From the NCBI GenBank assembly GCA_039822105.1, contig JBCBMW010000001.1, positions 248,001-312,000 of the forward strand: 64,000 bases of DNA. The letters are read 5' to 3'. The DNA is from Parvularcula sp039822105. GTDB lineage: Bacteria; Pseudomonadota; Alphaproteobacteria; Caulobacterales; Parvularculaceae. Shown here piece after piece: positions 42,282-51,277 of the stretch. The position numbers and the translations under genes are program-made. Positions within the stretch are counted from its first letter, which is position 1. Every line of letters begins with the position of its first letter. The notes beneath the pieces were generated by a model. The model saw only the letters and a list, made by a program, of their open reading frames with translations, was not told where the DNA came from and made no database searches.

Positions 42282-44959
42282 TCATTGATACGGGTCAGGA
42301 CAAATTCAAGGTTCGAGGCGTTGGCGGAGATGCTGACGGTATCGCTTGAGTCGCAGTCGCCGCCGGGGAAGGAGCCGCCAAGTTCGCCCACGTCACAAAC
42401 ATCGCCGTCATTGTCCATGTCGGTGGTGTAGAGCACGCGGTACTCCCCCGGTTCCAGGGCGTTGAACGTGATTGTGCTGCCCGCACCGCCAGCGGCCACG
42501 GTGGACGTGACCGTGACGAAATTGCCTGGCGTTTGTTCGCGCTGCAGGATCACCAAAGCGGGTGCTGTGTCCGCTTGCGTGCTCTGCTCTGGCACCACGA
42601 AGCTGAGGGGCACGGTTTTGGTGACCCCATCGCTCGAGGTGACCTCGACATTGACCTCATAGGTACCGGGGCTTGCCTCCGTGCGGTTGATTGCGACTTC
42701 ATACGTACCAAAACCTTCAGCATCGATCACAAGGGGTGTTGCGTCAGGGGTTACGCTCGCCGGTAGGCCGCCATTTGATGTGGTGACGCTGGTGATCGAG
42801 AAGGACGGGTTGCCGGAGCGCAGAATGGCGATCGTGGCGGTCGTTGTGATATTCCCTAGCGCCAGTGCATCGGGTGTGATCAGGAAGTCAGAGGGCAGGG
42901 AAATCGTCTGGTCCCGCAGGGCAACGGCCGTATCCACCATCTTCTTCAGCGACATCAGGCCATAACCGGTGTTGTCATCACGTCCGGCCGCATCAATATC
43001 CGTGGTCAAAAGGCCAGACTGGAGGACGCTGCGGGCTTCATCCGTGTTGAGCTGAGGGTGGATCGCCTTCATGAGCGCAAAGCCAGCGGCGACCTGGGGT
43101 GTCGCCATCGATGTGCCTTGATAGATGGCATAGTCGGCGTCAAAGGCCGTGCCTCCTGCGTTCAAGGTCGCGATACCGCCGACGATGGCGTCAGGTTCTG
43201 CATCAAAGTTGCTGTCGAACCGCGAGTCGCCGCCCGGTGCTGCGATCTCCACTTGCGGATAGAAGGAGCTGTAGAATGAGCGATTGTTGTTGATGTCGGT
43301 GGCCGCGACGGCGAACACGTCATTGAACGAGGCCGGATATTCCGGCTGCTGCAGAAAAGACTGACCATTGTTGCCCGCTGCGGCGACCATGATCACGCCA
43401 ACGGCCGCAGCTTCTTGGATCGCGGCTTGCGTCGCGGGATCAGGTTCGAACCCGCCAAACGACATGGAGATGACGTCAGCCGCGCGTGCCGGAAGAACGC
43501 CTGAGCTGTTGGGGAGACCAGCGGCGTAGCGGATGGCCCCTGCAACATCGCCCACGATGAACTCACAGTCGGGGGAGATGTTGTTGCCCACTTTCAGCAT
43601 CATGAGGTCGGCAAACGGTAGGGTCCCGTCCATGTTCACCCCGTTGATCGTTCCGCCTGCGGAGGGGGCCACCGCGATACTCGCCACATGGGTGCCGTGG
43701 AATGTGTAGCAGGAGTCCGGGTCAGTTTCGGTGAGCGAGACGTTCTCTTCGGCTTCAGCGGCATTGCCGCCATTCGCCGAGGCCTCCGCATCGTCGATCT
43801 CATCACCGTCGATGAAAGCGGCCACGAAATCGCGGGCATCGGTAAGGGCTGGGGCGATCTTGGGATGGCTTGAGAACACACCGCTATCGATAACAGCGAT
43901 CAGTGGGCGTCCGATTGTCGGCGCTTGGATCTCCACCTCGTCCAGCGCCTCTTCCCACTCAATCGCAAGAAGGTTCCATTGGAGAACCGGGTTTTGCGGA
44001 GGATCGGCGAGGTAGCGAGGAAAATGGTAGGGCCGCAAAACATCGGCGCCAGCCAGCCTGTTCACCTGTTTGATATGGTGGAGGAGTGCGAGTTTCTGGT
44101 CATGCGTTTCGTCTTCCGCGGCCTCGCTCGGTTCCAGACCGAGAACCTCCGCCAACGGAAATCCATCGGACAGCGGTCCCTCCTTGGCCATCGGAAGCTC
44201 GGTCGACTCGAGCCACAACGTATGCGGCTTGATCGCGCCTTTGCTGCTCGTGGACAGGGCGCCCGGGCGGTCTTTAGCGTCTTTGAAGGCCGTCGATAGG
44301 GAGGCAACGTCACCGTTCATCGCTGTCGCGCGCCGCGGTGCCATTGTGGCGAGGTTCACCTGTGCACTGGTTTCTGGGCCGATCTGTGCTGCATCGTTGA
44401 TGGTGAGCGTGTAGTTGGATGCTCCGGAGAACGCGAACACTTGGATGAAGTATGTGCCCGGCGAACTCACGGTGATTTGTTCCGTAGGCGATTGGATGAG
44501 CTGTGAGATCGCGACGCGCAGGCCAAAAGAGTTGTAGAGGATGAGATCAAGATCGTTCGCGGTGGGATTGCTCGGCTGATAATCCGCAAACGTCATGATG
44601 ATGTCTTGACCAGAACCGAGCGTGACCTCATAGAAGTCAGACTCGTCGCCGCTCAGCGCGAAGTTGTCGTTCGACACAACATCCGATGTGGCTGACCTGG
44701 TGACGAAACCGCGGACTTCGTTGTCAGCGGCCAGAGCTTGCGACAGGCTGATGCTGTCATTGTCCAACGGCGCGGCGTCGGGATCGTTGATGTCGCTGTC
44801 CGTTATCAGGACAGGGTCGGACAAAAGGGTGCCGGAGACGCTGAATGTGGCGGCTCCGCTGGACCCGCCGTCACCGCCGTCACCGCCGCCTCCGCCGCAG
44901 CTGGCGAGTAGGGTTGTACCGGCGACTATTCCCAGAAGTGTGCGATTGAGCTGGCCCAC
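42278..44959 (-). CDS. S8 subtilisin-like serine protease, lipoprotein
   Basis: The 893-residue protein has a lipoprotein signal (GIVAGTTLLASC, Cys21) followed by a Gly-rich linker. Residues about 80-190 resemble a pre-peptidase C-terminal-type beta domain (FYEVTLGSGQDIIMTF, PGTYFIQVFAFSGASNYTL). The peptidase domain has Asp358 (AVIDSG), His424 (HGTHVASI), the oxyanion Asn in AAAGNNG and Ser617 (GTSMATP). C-terminal Ig-like or BACON-like segments follow. It should act at the outer surface or in the periplasm on unknown proteins. The gap upstream (44960-45216) contains the att-like repeat at 45057. Confidence 0.93.
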   Translation of the reverse strand: MGQLNRTLLGIVAGTTLLASCGGGGGDGGDGGSSGAATFSVSGTLLSDPVLITDSDINDPDAAPLDNDSISLSQALAADNEVRGFVTRSATSDVVSNDNFALSGDESDFYEVTLGSGQDIIMTFADYQPSNPTANDLDLILYNSFGLRVAISQLIQSPTEQITVSSPGTYFIQVFAFSGASNYTLTINDAAQIGPETSAQVNLATMAPRRATAMNGDVASLSTAFKDAKDRPGALSTSSKGAIKPHTLWLESTELPMAKEGPLSDGFPLAEVLGLEPSEAAEDETHDQKLALLHHIKQVNRLAGADVLRPYHFPRYLADPPQNPVLQWNLLAIEWEEALDEVEIQAPTIGRPLIAVIDSGVFSSHPKIAPALTDARDFVAAFIDGDEIDDAEASANGGNAAEAEENVSLTETDPDSCYTFHGTHVASIAVAPSAGGTINGVNMDGTLPFADLMMLKVGNNISPDCEFIVGDVAGAIRYAAGLPNSSGVLPARAADVISMSFGGFEPDPATQAAIQEAAAVGVIMVAAAGNNGQSFLQQPEYPASFNDVFAVAATDINNNRSFYSSFYPQVEIAAPGGDSRFDSNFDAEPDAIVGGIATLNAGGTAFDADYAIYQGTSMATPQVAAGFALMKAIHPQLNTDEARSVLQSGLLTTDIDAAGRDDNTGYGLMSLKKMVDTAVALRDQTISLPSDFLITPDALALGNITTTATIAILRSGNPSFSITSVTTSNGGLPASVTPDATPLVIDAEGFGTYEVAINRTEASPGTYEVNVEVTSSDGVTKTVPLSFVVPEQSTQADTAPALVILQREQTPGNFVTVTSTVAAGGAGSTITFNALEPGEYRVLYTTDMDNDGDVCDVGELGGSFPGGDCDSSDTVSISANASNLEFVLTRIND

Positions 44960-45056
44960 GACACCCTCTCCATTCGGCTGGTTGGTCCAGCTATCTAACC
45001 CCCGCGGCTAGACCATATTCACTTCATTATTGTGATCAAGTTTCACTCGGGCCCGA

Positions 45057-45076
45057 TAAACGATCGATAAGGTCGC
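45057..45076. repeat. Outer att-like direct repeat
   Basis: Exact 20-base copy of the end of the ubiD coding sequence (minus strand GCGACCTTATCGATCGTTTA), 785 bases from the copy inside ubiD. It contains the 6-base palindrome CGATCG. Confidence 0.8.
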
Positions 45077-45216
45077 ATACGAGCAACTCGACTGATGCTC
45101 GGCGGCCCAAGACATGGCGATTCCTCGTGCGATTGAATGGATCGCAAACTCGTCGCCACACAGAGCACGGACTTGTCGTCTTGGTGCTATGTGATGGTTA
45201 GCCGCAAAGCCGTGCC

Positions 45217-45678
45217 CTATGCTGCCTGATTTCGGGCTTTCATTCGTAAGCGACCAAAGAAATACCCTGGACCAGAACCAATGATCGAGAAGCCTAAACC
45301 TAGTAATATATCTCTTTGAATTTGATCATTTTCCCTTTTATCGAGCTCGATTTGAAGATAATTAAAAAGCTGTGCAGCTTCTTCTTCCTTATTACCAACA
45401 ATTTCTGAAAGTATTTCTTCTTTTTTTGAAAGTTCTTCTACAATTTTCTCTTTTTCAACTAATTCATTTTCTATTTCGTCCAATATTAGTAAGGATCTAT
45501 TGAGTTCATCTACCGCTTTCTGAAAACTTGTCAAAGACTGATTCAATGATACTCTCGCGCTCGACGAGCTGATATCAGGCGCTCTCGCAGTTAGACTTGC
45601 AAAAGAAAAGAATCCTATGCCTACCAGCGTAGTGATCGCCAAAAATAAAACGCCAAATATCATATCGGATCTTGTCAT
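45217..45678 (-). CDS. AT-rich membrane/coiled-coil protein of unknown function
   Basis: The 153-residue protein has an N-terminal transmembrane helix (MIFGVLFLAITTLVGIGFFSF), a central charged coiled coil (about residues 50-120, rich in Glu, Lys and Leu) and a second hydrophobic segment (ILLGLGFSIIGSGPGYFFG). Its codon use is strongly A/T-ending, unlike the surrounding GC-rich genes. It is the only gene of the islet between the two 20-base repeats. No family is recognised. Confidence 0.65.
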   Translation of the reverse strand: MTRSDMIFGVLFLAITTLVGIGFFSFASLTARAPDISSSSARVSLNQSLTSFQKAVDELNRSLLILDEIENELVEKEKIVEELSKKEEILSEIVGNKEEEAAQLFNYLQIELDKRENDQIQRDILLGLGFSIIGSGPGYFFGRLRMKARNQAA

Positions 45679-45814
45679 AACAGTATCCCGCCTAAACCCG
45701 TTAAATACCTACATTTTGCACAGAGGCTTGTGAAGGTTGAAGAACTTCAAGAGTACGGAGCGACCATTGCAGAAGTAAAATGCCGGGTGATCGTCCTTTT
45801 CCGCATAGTCCACG

Positions 45815-47332
45815 TCAATCGTTGTTCTGTTGTAGCTCCGCTAAACGATCGATAAGGTCGCGCATCCGCTCCTCGACATCTTCGTCCATGTGCAGGATTT
45901 CGCCCCATTCTCGGTTCGTCTCGCCTTCCCACTTGTCGGTGGCGTCGAGCCCGATTTTGGAGCCGAGGCCCGAAACAGGGCTTGCGAAATCAAGATAGTC
46001 GATGGGCGTATTCTCGAGCGGGGTGATGTCCCGCACAGGATCCATCTTGGTGGAGATTGCCCACCAGACATCCTTCCAGTCGCGCGCATTGATGTCGTCA
46101 TCCACGACGATGACCCACTTGGTGTACATGAACTGCCGCAGATAGCTCCACGCCCCCATCATCACGCGCTTGGCGTGACCAGCATAAGCCTTCTTCATGC
46201 TGATCACTGCAATACGATAGGAGCAGCCTTCTGGCGGCAGCCAGAAGTCCGTGATCTCAGGAAACTGCTGCTGGAGCAGGGGGATGAACACCTCATTGAG
46301 CGCTTCGCCCAGGATCGAGGGCTCATCCGGCGGACGCCCGGTGAAGGTGGAGAGATAGATCGGATCCTTCCGCATCGTGATGGCCGTGACGGTGAAGACC
46401 GGGAAGGGCTCCACCGAGTTGTAGTACCCCGTGTGGTCGCCATAGGGCCCCTCGTCCGCATACTCATCGAGCGAAACATGGCCCTCAAGCACGATCTCGG
46501 CCTCCGCAGGGACTTGCAAAGGAACCGTCTTGCAATCCACGAGTTCGGCCTTCTTGCCGCGTAAGAGACCCGCGAACTGGTATTCGGAGAGGGTGTCAGG
46601 CACGGGCGTGACAGCTGCGAGAATGGTCCCCGGATCCGCGCCGAGAACCGCAGCGGCGGGGAGGGGTTCGGTTTTCTCCTTGCTCCAGCGATGATGATGC
46701 TGCGCCCCGCCGCGGTGCTTCAGCCAGCGCATGATCGTCTTGTTCTTCGACAGTCTCTGCATACGGTAGATGCCGAGATTGAAATTGTCCTCGCGTTTAT
46801 CCGATGGGCCCTTGGTGACGATCAGCGGCCAGGTGATCAGCGGCGCTGGTTCCCCCGGCCAGCAAGTTTGGATCGGGATCTTGTGCAGATCGATATCATC
46901 ACCGGTCAGGACGACCTCCTGACACGGAGCTTTCTTCGTGTTGCTTGGCCGCATAGCCAGCACTTGCTTGGCCAGCGGCAGAAGTTCCATCGCGTCGCGT
47001 AAGCCCTGGGGCGGCTCAGGCTGGCGGAGGAAGGCGAGGGTCTCCCCCACCTCGCGCAGCTCCTCGCCGGTCCGCCGTTCCTTGCCGCCAAAGGTCACCG
47101 CCATCGCCACGCGCCGGACCGTACCGAAGAGATTGACGAGCACCGGCATGTCGGACGTCTCGCCGGTCTCTGTTGTCACGTTTTCGAACAAGACCGCTGG
47201 CCCACCGCGGGCGAGCATCTCACGTTGGAACGCAGTCATCTCCAAATCAGTGGAGACAGGATCGGTCACGCGAAGGAGTTCACCTTCGGATTCGAGTTTC
47301 TCGAGAAAGTCGCGGAGGGATCGGTAAGCCAT
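45815..47332 (-). CDS. ubiD: UbiD-family decarboxylase (3-octaprenyl-4-hydroxybenzoate carboxy-lyase)
   Basis: The 505-residue protein decarboxylates 4-hydroxy-3-polyprenylbenzoate in ubiquinone synthesis with the prenylated FMN made by UbiX. Typical features are the N-terminus MAYRSLRDFLEKLE, the cofactor-binding NFNLGIYRMQ, RGGAQHHHRW, and the conserved EGPYGDHTGYY loop with acidic residues. Length is normal for the family. The last 8 residues appear to be altered by an insertion at the gene end (see the islet at 45057-45861), but the catalytic core is intact. Confidence 0.94.
   Translation of the reverse strand: MAYRSLRDFLEKLESEGELLRVTDPVSTDLEMTAFQREMLARGGPAVLFENVTTETGETSDMPVLVNLFGTVRRVAMAVTFGGKERRTGEELREVGETLAFLRQPEPPQGLRDAMELLPLAKQVLAMRPSNTKKAPCQEVVLTGDDIDLHKIPIQTCWPGEPAPLITWPLIVTKGPSDKREDNFNLGIYRMQRLSKNKTIMRWLKHRGGAQHHHRWSKEKTEPLPAAAVLGADPGTILAAVTPVPDTLSEYQFAGLLRGKKAELVDCKTVPLQVPAEAEIVLEGHVSLDEYADEGPYGDHTGYYNSVEPFPVFTVTAITMRKDPIYLSTFTGRPPDEPSILGEALNEVFIPLLQQQFPEITDFWLPPEGCSYRIAVISMKKAYAGHAKRVMMGAWSYLRQFMYTKWVIVVDDDINARDWKDVWWAISTKMDPVRDITPLENTPIDYLDFASPVSGLGSKIGLDATDKWEGETNREWGEILHMDEDVEERMRDLIDRLAELQQNND
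45842..45861. repeat. Inner att-like direct repeat within the ubiD 3' end
   Basis: Second exact copy of the 20-base sequence found at 45057-45076. It encodes the R-DLIDRL segment of UbiD. Confidence 0.8.
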
Positions 47333-47447
47333 GCCCTGCTTATGTCCTAAGGGGCAGTTTCGGTCACGGGTGGGTTAAGCCGCAGGTGGAAAAAGCGATA
47401 TGTTGCTTCATAACGGCATCATCTTCGCTAGATAGAATTGCGTTGGG

Positions 47448-47768
47448 ATGTCACTGCTGTTACGGAGTGGCAATGATGGTGGTGAAAGTCTGATGGGCCC
47501 GTTGACAGCAAGTCTTCTGACCTTAGTGCATAAAGTAACTGGCGGCGTGTTGGTGTTCGCTGGTTTGGTGCTGTTCCCAATGCCGATCCCTGTCGGCGCG
47601 ATCATGATCGCCATCGGCCTCTTGTTCCTGGCCCCTTATTTCAAGCCAATTCAAAAGCTTGTGCGTTCGATGCGGTGCAAGTTTGCTCCGGTGAACAAGG
47701 CGATGCTCAACATCAAATCGAAATGTCCTCCGGTCATTCGCAAGGCGATTGAGAAGACCGCGCCGTAA
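47448..47768 (+). CDS. Small membrane protein, possibly PGPGW-like
   Basis: The protein is 106 residues from 47448 or 91 residues from the internal ATG at 47493, where the more natural N-terminus MGPLTASLLTL begins. Two membrane segments (VTGGVLVFAGLVLFPMPIPV and GAIMIAIGLLFLAPYF) form a helical hairpin around a PMPIPVG turn. A basic C-terminal tail follows (KLVRSMRCKFAPVNK). The turn is reminiscent of the PGPGW small membrane protein family, but this is only a guess. Confidence 0.55.
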   Translation: MSLLLRSGNDGGESLMGPLTASLLTLVHKVTGGVLVFAGLVLFPMPIPVGAIMIAIGLLFLAPYFKPIQKLVRSMRCKFAPVNKAMLNIKSKCPPVIRKAIEKTAP

Positions 47769-47784
47769 CTCTGCTTCTCGACTT

Positions 47785-48195
47785 CTAAGACGATAGTTTC
47801 TGCACTGTGCACTGCACAATGACGAGCTCTCGCAGTTTCCCCTTTAGCGCTTCGCTGGTCTCGATCTGCACGATCGGTTCTGAGGGCGACGGAAAAGATG
47901 TGGCCGCATCGGCCAATCGGTAACCATCAAAACAACTCTTGGCGTTGTTCCCTGGACGATTGGAGGCCACCGCTGTCCATGCATTGCTCTTCTGTGTGCG
48001 ATGCAGCATGAGAAGAGGTGTGGGCGAATCATCGGCCATTGCTTTCACGGCGACTGGGTCTGCGGCGCGCGGGCGTCCTGGCATTGAGCGACGTGAGCGG
48101 ATCATTCTCAACGGATGGCCGTCAGCGCCTTTGCTGTCCCAACTCTCAGTTTGAATGACCGCTTTTCGGTTCCATGATGGTGCATCCACGACCAA
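47785..48195 (-). CDS. Doubtful hypothetical protein
   Basis: A 136-residue frame fills most of the 500-base gap between the small membrane protein and the SulP gene. Its composition is not absurd and it ends in a plausible ETSEALKGKLRELVIVQCT segment. No family, signal or convincing ribosome binding site was seen. It may be spurious; nothing else was recognised in 47769-48267. Confidence 0.2.
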   Translation of the reverse strand: MVVDAPSWNRKAVIQTESWDSKGADGHPLRMIRSRRSMPGRPRAADPVAVKAMADDSPTPLLMLHRTQKSNAWTAVASNRPGNNAKSCFDGYRLADAATSFPSPSEPIVQIETSEALKGKLRELVIVQCTVQKLSS

Positions 48196-48267
48196 AGCCG
48201 CATGCCAAGGCGTCTGGACGGATGTGTTTTTTGCCCTAATTGTCGAAGTTGACGAAGGAACCCCCCT

Positions 48268-49866
48268 ATGACTGCAACTGCCTCGACCCCAGGTTTCGAC
48301 ATCAGCAGCCGTACCAATGACATCTTGGCTTCGGTGGTTGTTTTTCTTGTGGCGCTGCCGCTCTGTATGGGGATTGCGATCGCTTCGGGTGCGCCGCCCG
48401 CCTTGGGCCTGGTGACCGGTATTGTTGGCGGCCTTGTCGTCGGTTTCGTCGCGGGCTCACCGCTTCAGGTCTCTGGCCCCGCGGCTGGGATGGCGGTCCT
48501 TGTTTATGAGCTTGTGACCAAGCAGGGTCTCGCAGTCCTCGGTGTCGTCGTTCTGATCGCTGGCGCTGTTCAGCTCACGGCTGGCATCTTGCGCTTGGGC
48601 CAATGGTTCCGCGCGATTTCGCCTTCGGTGATCCACGGCATGCTCGCAGGCATCGGCGTTCTGATCTTCTCTTCGCAGTTCCACGTCATGGTGGATGACA
48701 CGCCGCGCGGTGGCGGGCTTCAAAACATCAGCTCCATCCCAGAGGCGGTGTACAAGGGCGTTCTTCCCATGGACGGGAGCATCCACCATCTGGCCGCCTT
48801 TATCGGTATCCTGACGATCGTCACCATCTTTGCCTGGGACCGATTTAAACCAACAGTTCTCAAGATGATCCCGGCGCCGCTTGTGGCCGTGATCGTCGGT
48901 TCGGTGGCGGCGGCGCTGCTGCAGTTCCCCATCGCGAAAGTGGATGTGCCGGCGAACCTCGCCGACTCCCTCAACATCCCAACGCTCGAAGCCTTCGCGT
49001 CGATGACGCCCGCGATTCTGCTCACTGGTTTCATCTTTGCCTTTGTGGCGAGTGCCGAGACCCTTCTCTGCGCGACCGCCGTCGATCAGATGCACTCCGG
49101 CGTCCGCACCAACTATGACAAAGAGCTGCGCGCTCAAGGCGTGGGCAACCTTCTCTGCGGCGCTGTCGGTGCCTTGCCGATGACCGGTGTGATCGTGCGT
49201 TCGACAGCGAACGTTCAGGCTGGGGCGACCACCCGGCTTTCCGCCATCTTACACGGCGCTTGGTTGTTGCTGACCGTTGCCGCGCTGCCTTGGCTGCTCA
49301 ACAACATTCCGACCTCGGTGCTCGCCGCGATTCTGGTGTACACGGGCTATAAGCTCGTCAACCTGGCGCAGATCCGGAAGATCACGAAGTTCGGAAAGAT
49401 GGAACTGGCCATCTACCTGACGACGCTGATCGGCGTTGTGGCCATCGATCTTCTCACCGGCGTTATTCTTGGCTTCCTCCTTGCCACCGCGAAGCTGGTC
49501 TATGTCCTGTCGCACATGGATATCGACGTTGAAGAGGGTGATGCCGGCCGCATCGATCTTCACCTCAAAGGCTCGGCCACTTTCTTCTCGATCCCGCAGC
49601 TGAGCGCTGCCCTCGACCGCGTGAAGACTGGCGCGCAGGTCCACATCCACGTGGAAGAGCTCACCTATATCGACCATGCATGCCTCGACATGCTGACGGC
49701 TTGGCGCCGTCGCCATGAGTCCACTGGCGGTGAGATGGTGCTCGAGTGGGAGACATTGGCGCGACGCTACTCGCCGCGCTCCGACAAAGCGCCGGACCTG
49801 CCCCTCGGTGTGCCCCTTCGGCCGACCGTCTCAGCCGATGATGCAACACTGAAGCCTGCTGAGTAG
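48268..49866 (+). CDS. SulP-family anion transporter with STAS domain
   Basis: The 532-residue inner-membrane transporter has about 10-12 hydrophobic helices with SulP hallmarks: LPLCMGIAIASGAPPALGL (residues about 31-49), GLVVGFVAGSPLQVSGPAAG and ATAVDQMHSG. A C-terminal cytoplasmic STAS domain follows at about residues 430-510 (FFSIPQLSAALDRV, ELTYIDHACLDML). Family members carry sulfate, bicarbonate or other anions. Sulfate uptake or efflux would suit a cell with several sulfatases, but no carbonic anhydrase or other gene nearby decides the substrate. Confidence 0.92.
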   Translation: MTATASTPGFDISSRTNDILASVVVFLVALPLCMGIAIASGAPPALGLVTGIVGGLVVGFVAGSPLQVSGPAAGMAVLVYELVTKQGLAVLGVVVLIAGAVQLTAGILRLGQWFRAISPSVIHGMLAGIGVLIFSSQFHVMVDDTPRGGGLQNISSIPEAVYKGVLPMDGSIHHLAAFIGILTIVTIFAWDRFKPTVLKMIPAPLVAVIVGSVAAALLQFPIAKVDVPANLADSLNIPTLEAFASMTPAILLTGFIFAFVASAETLLCATAVDQMHSGVRTNYDKELRAQGVGNLLCGAVGALPMTGVIVRSTANVQAGATTRLSAILHGAWLLLTVAALPWLLNNIPTSVLAAILVYTGYKLVNLAQIRKITKFGKMELAIYLTTLIGVVAIDLLTGVILGFLLATAKLVYVLSHMDIDVEEGDAGRIDLHLKGSATFFSIPQLSAALDRVKTGAQVHIHVEELTYIDHACLDMLTAWRRRHESTGGEMVLEWETLARRYSPRSDKAPDLPLGVPLRPTVSADDATLKPAE

Positions 49867-49880
49867 GGCGAAACGGCTAA

Positions 49881-49910
49881 GCGCCTGGCGGCGAGATCAA
49901 AGCCAGGCGC
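49881..49910. terminator. Bidirectional hairpin between SulP and Sel1 genes
   Basis: GCGCCTGGC (49881-49889) and GCCAGGCGC (49902-49910) form a perfect 9-bp stem with a 12-base loop, 15 bases after the SulP stop. It lies between convergent genes. There is no T-run, as is common for terminators in GC-rich alphaproteobacteria. Confidence 0.6.
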
Positions 49911-49960
49911 CGAGCATCTCATCGTGACTGACGCGTCAGGCGGATCAGGAACGACAAGGC

Positions 49961-51133
49961 CTAACCTTGAAGGTTGCAAGACCCAGCCGTCTGACCTGGC
50001 CTCGACATCGCATCGTATACCTGCTGCCAACGCTCTGGGGCGCTCTGTCCGCGGACAAAATCGTCAAACGCGACCGCGCGCTGGTCCCCGGCCAGAGCGG
50101 CTTCAGCGAGGTACTGATCGGCACGATCGAGATCACGCTCGACGCCGCAAACAGAGCTGCGGTCCGCAAGCATTCCCGCGCCGTAGAGCAAAGCGAGGTT
50201 CCAGCTCGCTACGGCATCACCTCGTAGAGAAGCCTCTTCAAGCAGCTCGATCCCGCGAGCCGTGTCTCGCTCCACGCCGTGTCCTGCTGCGTAGAGGAGG
50301 CCGAGTTGCCGCTGGGACGCCGCGTCCTTGGCGAGCTCCGCAGCACCGCACATCAGCAGCACGCTTTCCGCCGCGCTCAGCCGACCGGTCGCATCAAGCC
50401 AGAGGTCTGACTGAAACGCGCGAATGGCGTCACTCAATGCCTGGCCGTGCAGAAGCTCTGTGCGACCCTGGTGGTACCCCAAAGCCCTCAGTGCACGTTG
50501 TTGCTCTGGGGTGCCGATAGGTGCGCTCGACACCTCACCATCGGCGCAGGCGAGCTCCAAGAAGTTCAGACGGCGGGTTGCAAGATCTGCGCTTGGCGCT
50601 TCGGCCGTTCGGCCAATGACCACCGCGCGGCTGTAAAAGGACCGCGCTTCATCGCGACGGCCCACGGCCACCTCCGCATCTCCGCGATGCAGATAATACT
50701 GCGCCTGGCGCCGAAGCTCCTGCGCCTGCAGCGGCTCGGGGCACTGTCCTGGAGCAAAGGCTGCGCACGGACCGTCCGCATCAGTGTCGGGGATAACAAC
50801 GCCGGCGTGATTGGCCACCGCCACTTGATACGTGCTCGGCGCCGGGCCTTTCTTGGTCGCTTTCGCCGCCATGTGACCGGCATAAGAGCCGCCTGCCGCC
50901 AGAAGGACAAACGCAGCCACAGCGCCAATGCCCACAAGCACATCGTCCAAAGGTTCGGCCAGACGTCGCCACCTGGAGCCACCGAATCGCCTGGGCGGCC
51001 GCGTGTCCCAATCGGCGTAGGGCTCTGCTCTTAAGGGGCCGAGATCATGAGAAAGAGAGATCAGGTCACGCGAGGGCACGGCAGCTGCGGCGGTACCGCA
51101 GCGAGGATGAACACGTTCAATGGTGCCGCCCAA
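49961..51133 (-). CDS. Membrane-anchored Sel1-repeat protein
   Basis: The 390-residue protein is best started at a TTG (51133) with AGGGAG upstream; no better ATG is available. A cytoplasmic tail of about 60 residues precedes one membrane helix (DVLVGIGAVAAFVLLAAGGSYAG). The outside part has a peptidoglycan-binding-like stretch (HGQALSDAIRAFQSDLWLDATG, about residues 233-254) and Sel1-type repeats (RQLGLLYAAGHGVERD, ASWNLALLYGAGM, ADQYLAEAALAGD). Such proteins scaffold envelope or signalling complexes. Partners are unknown. Confidence 0.78.
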   Translation of the reverse strand: MGGTIERVHPRCGTAAAAVPSRDLISLSHDLGPLRAEPYADWDTRPPRRFGGSRWRRLAEPLDDVLVGIGAVAAFVLLAAGGSYAGHMAAKATKKGPAPSTYQVAVANHAGVVIPDTDADGPCAAFAPGQCPEPLQAQELRRQAQYYLHRGDAEVAVGRRDEARSFYSRAVVIGRTAEAPSADLATRRLNFLELACADGEVSSAPIGTPEQQRALRALGYHQGRTELLHGQALSDAIRAFQSDLWLDATGRLSAAESVLLMCGAAELAKDAASQRQLGLLYAAGHGVERDTARGIELLEEASLRGDAVASWNLALLYGAGMLADRSSVCGVERDLDRADQYLAEAALAGDQRAVAFDDFVRGQSAPERWQQVYDAMSRPGQTAGSCNLQG

Positions 51134-51277
51134 GCCAGTCTCCCTCTATGCGCTTCCAAGAAATCGTACCGCAGCGTTAAGGGTGTCACAAGCTGGAGAT
51201 GCGAGGGAACCCCCTGTCACATTGCGCTCCGGCGAGGCTGGCGCTAACGCCCCTTCAAAGTTCGAAAAGAGTCGACC

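Larger units (their letters stand above)
45057..45861. mobile_element. 785-bp AT-rich islet bounded by 20-bp direct repeats at the 3' end of ubiD
   Basis: TAAACGATCGATAAGGTCGC occurs exactly at 45057-45076 and again at 45842-45861, where it is part of the last codons of ubiD. Between the copies lies an AT-rich segment with one gene (45217-45678). Reading the outer copy in the ubiD frame gives DLIDRLSGPSET and a stop at 45036-45038. The present ubiD end (AELQQNND) therefore appears to be supplied by the insert. This is the layout left by site-specific integration into the 3' end of a gene. No integrase is present, so it would be a remnant or a non-autonomous element. Confidence 0.65.
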
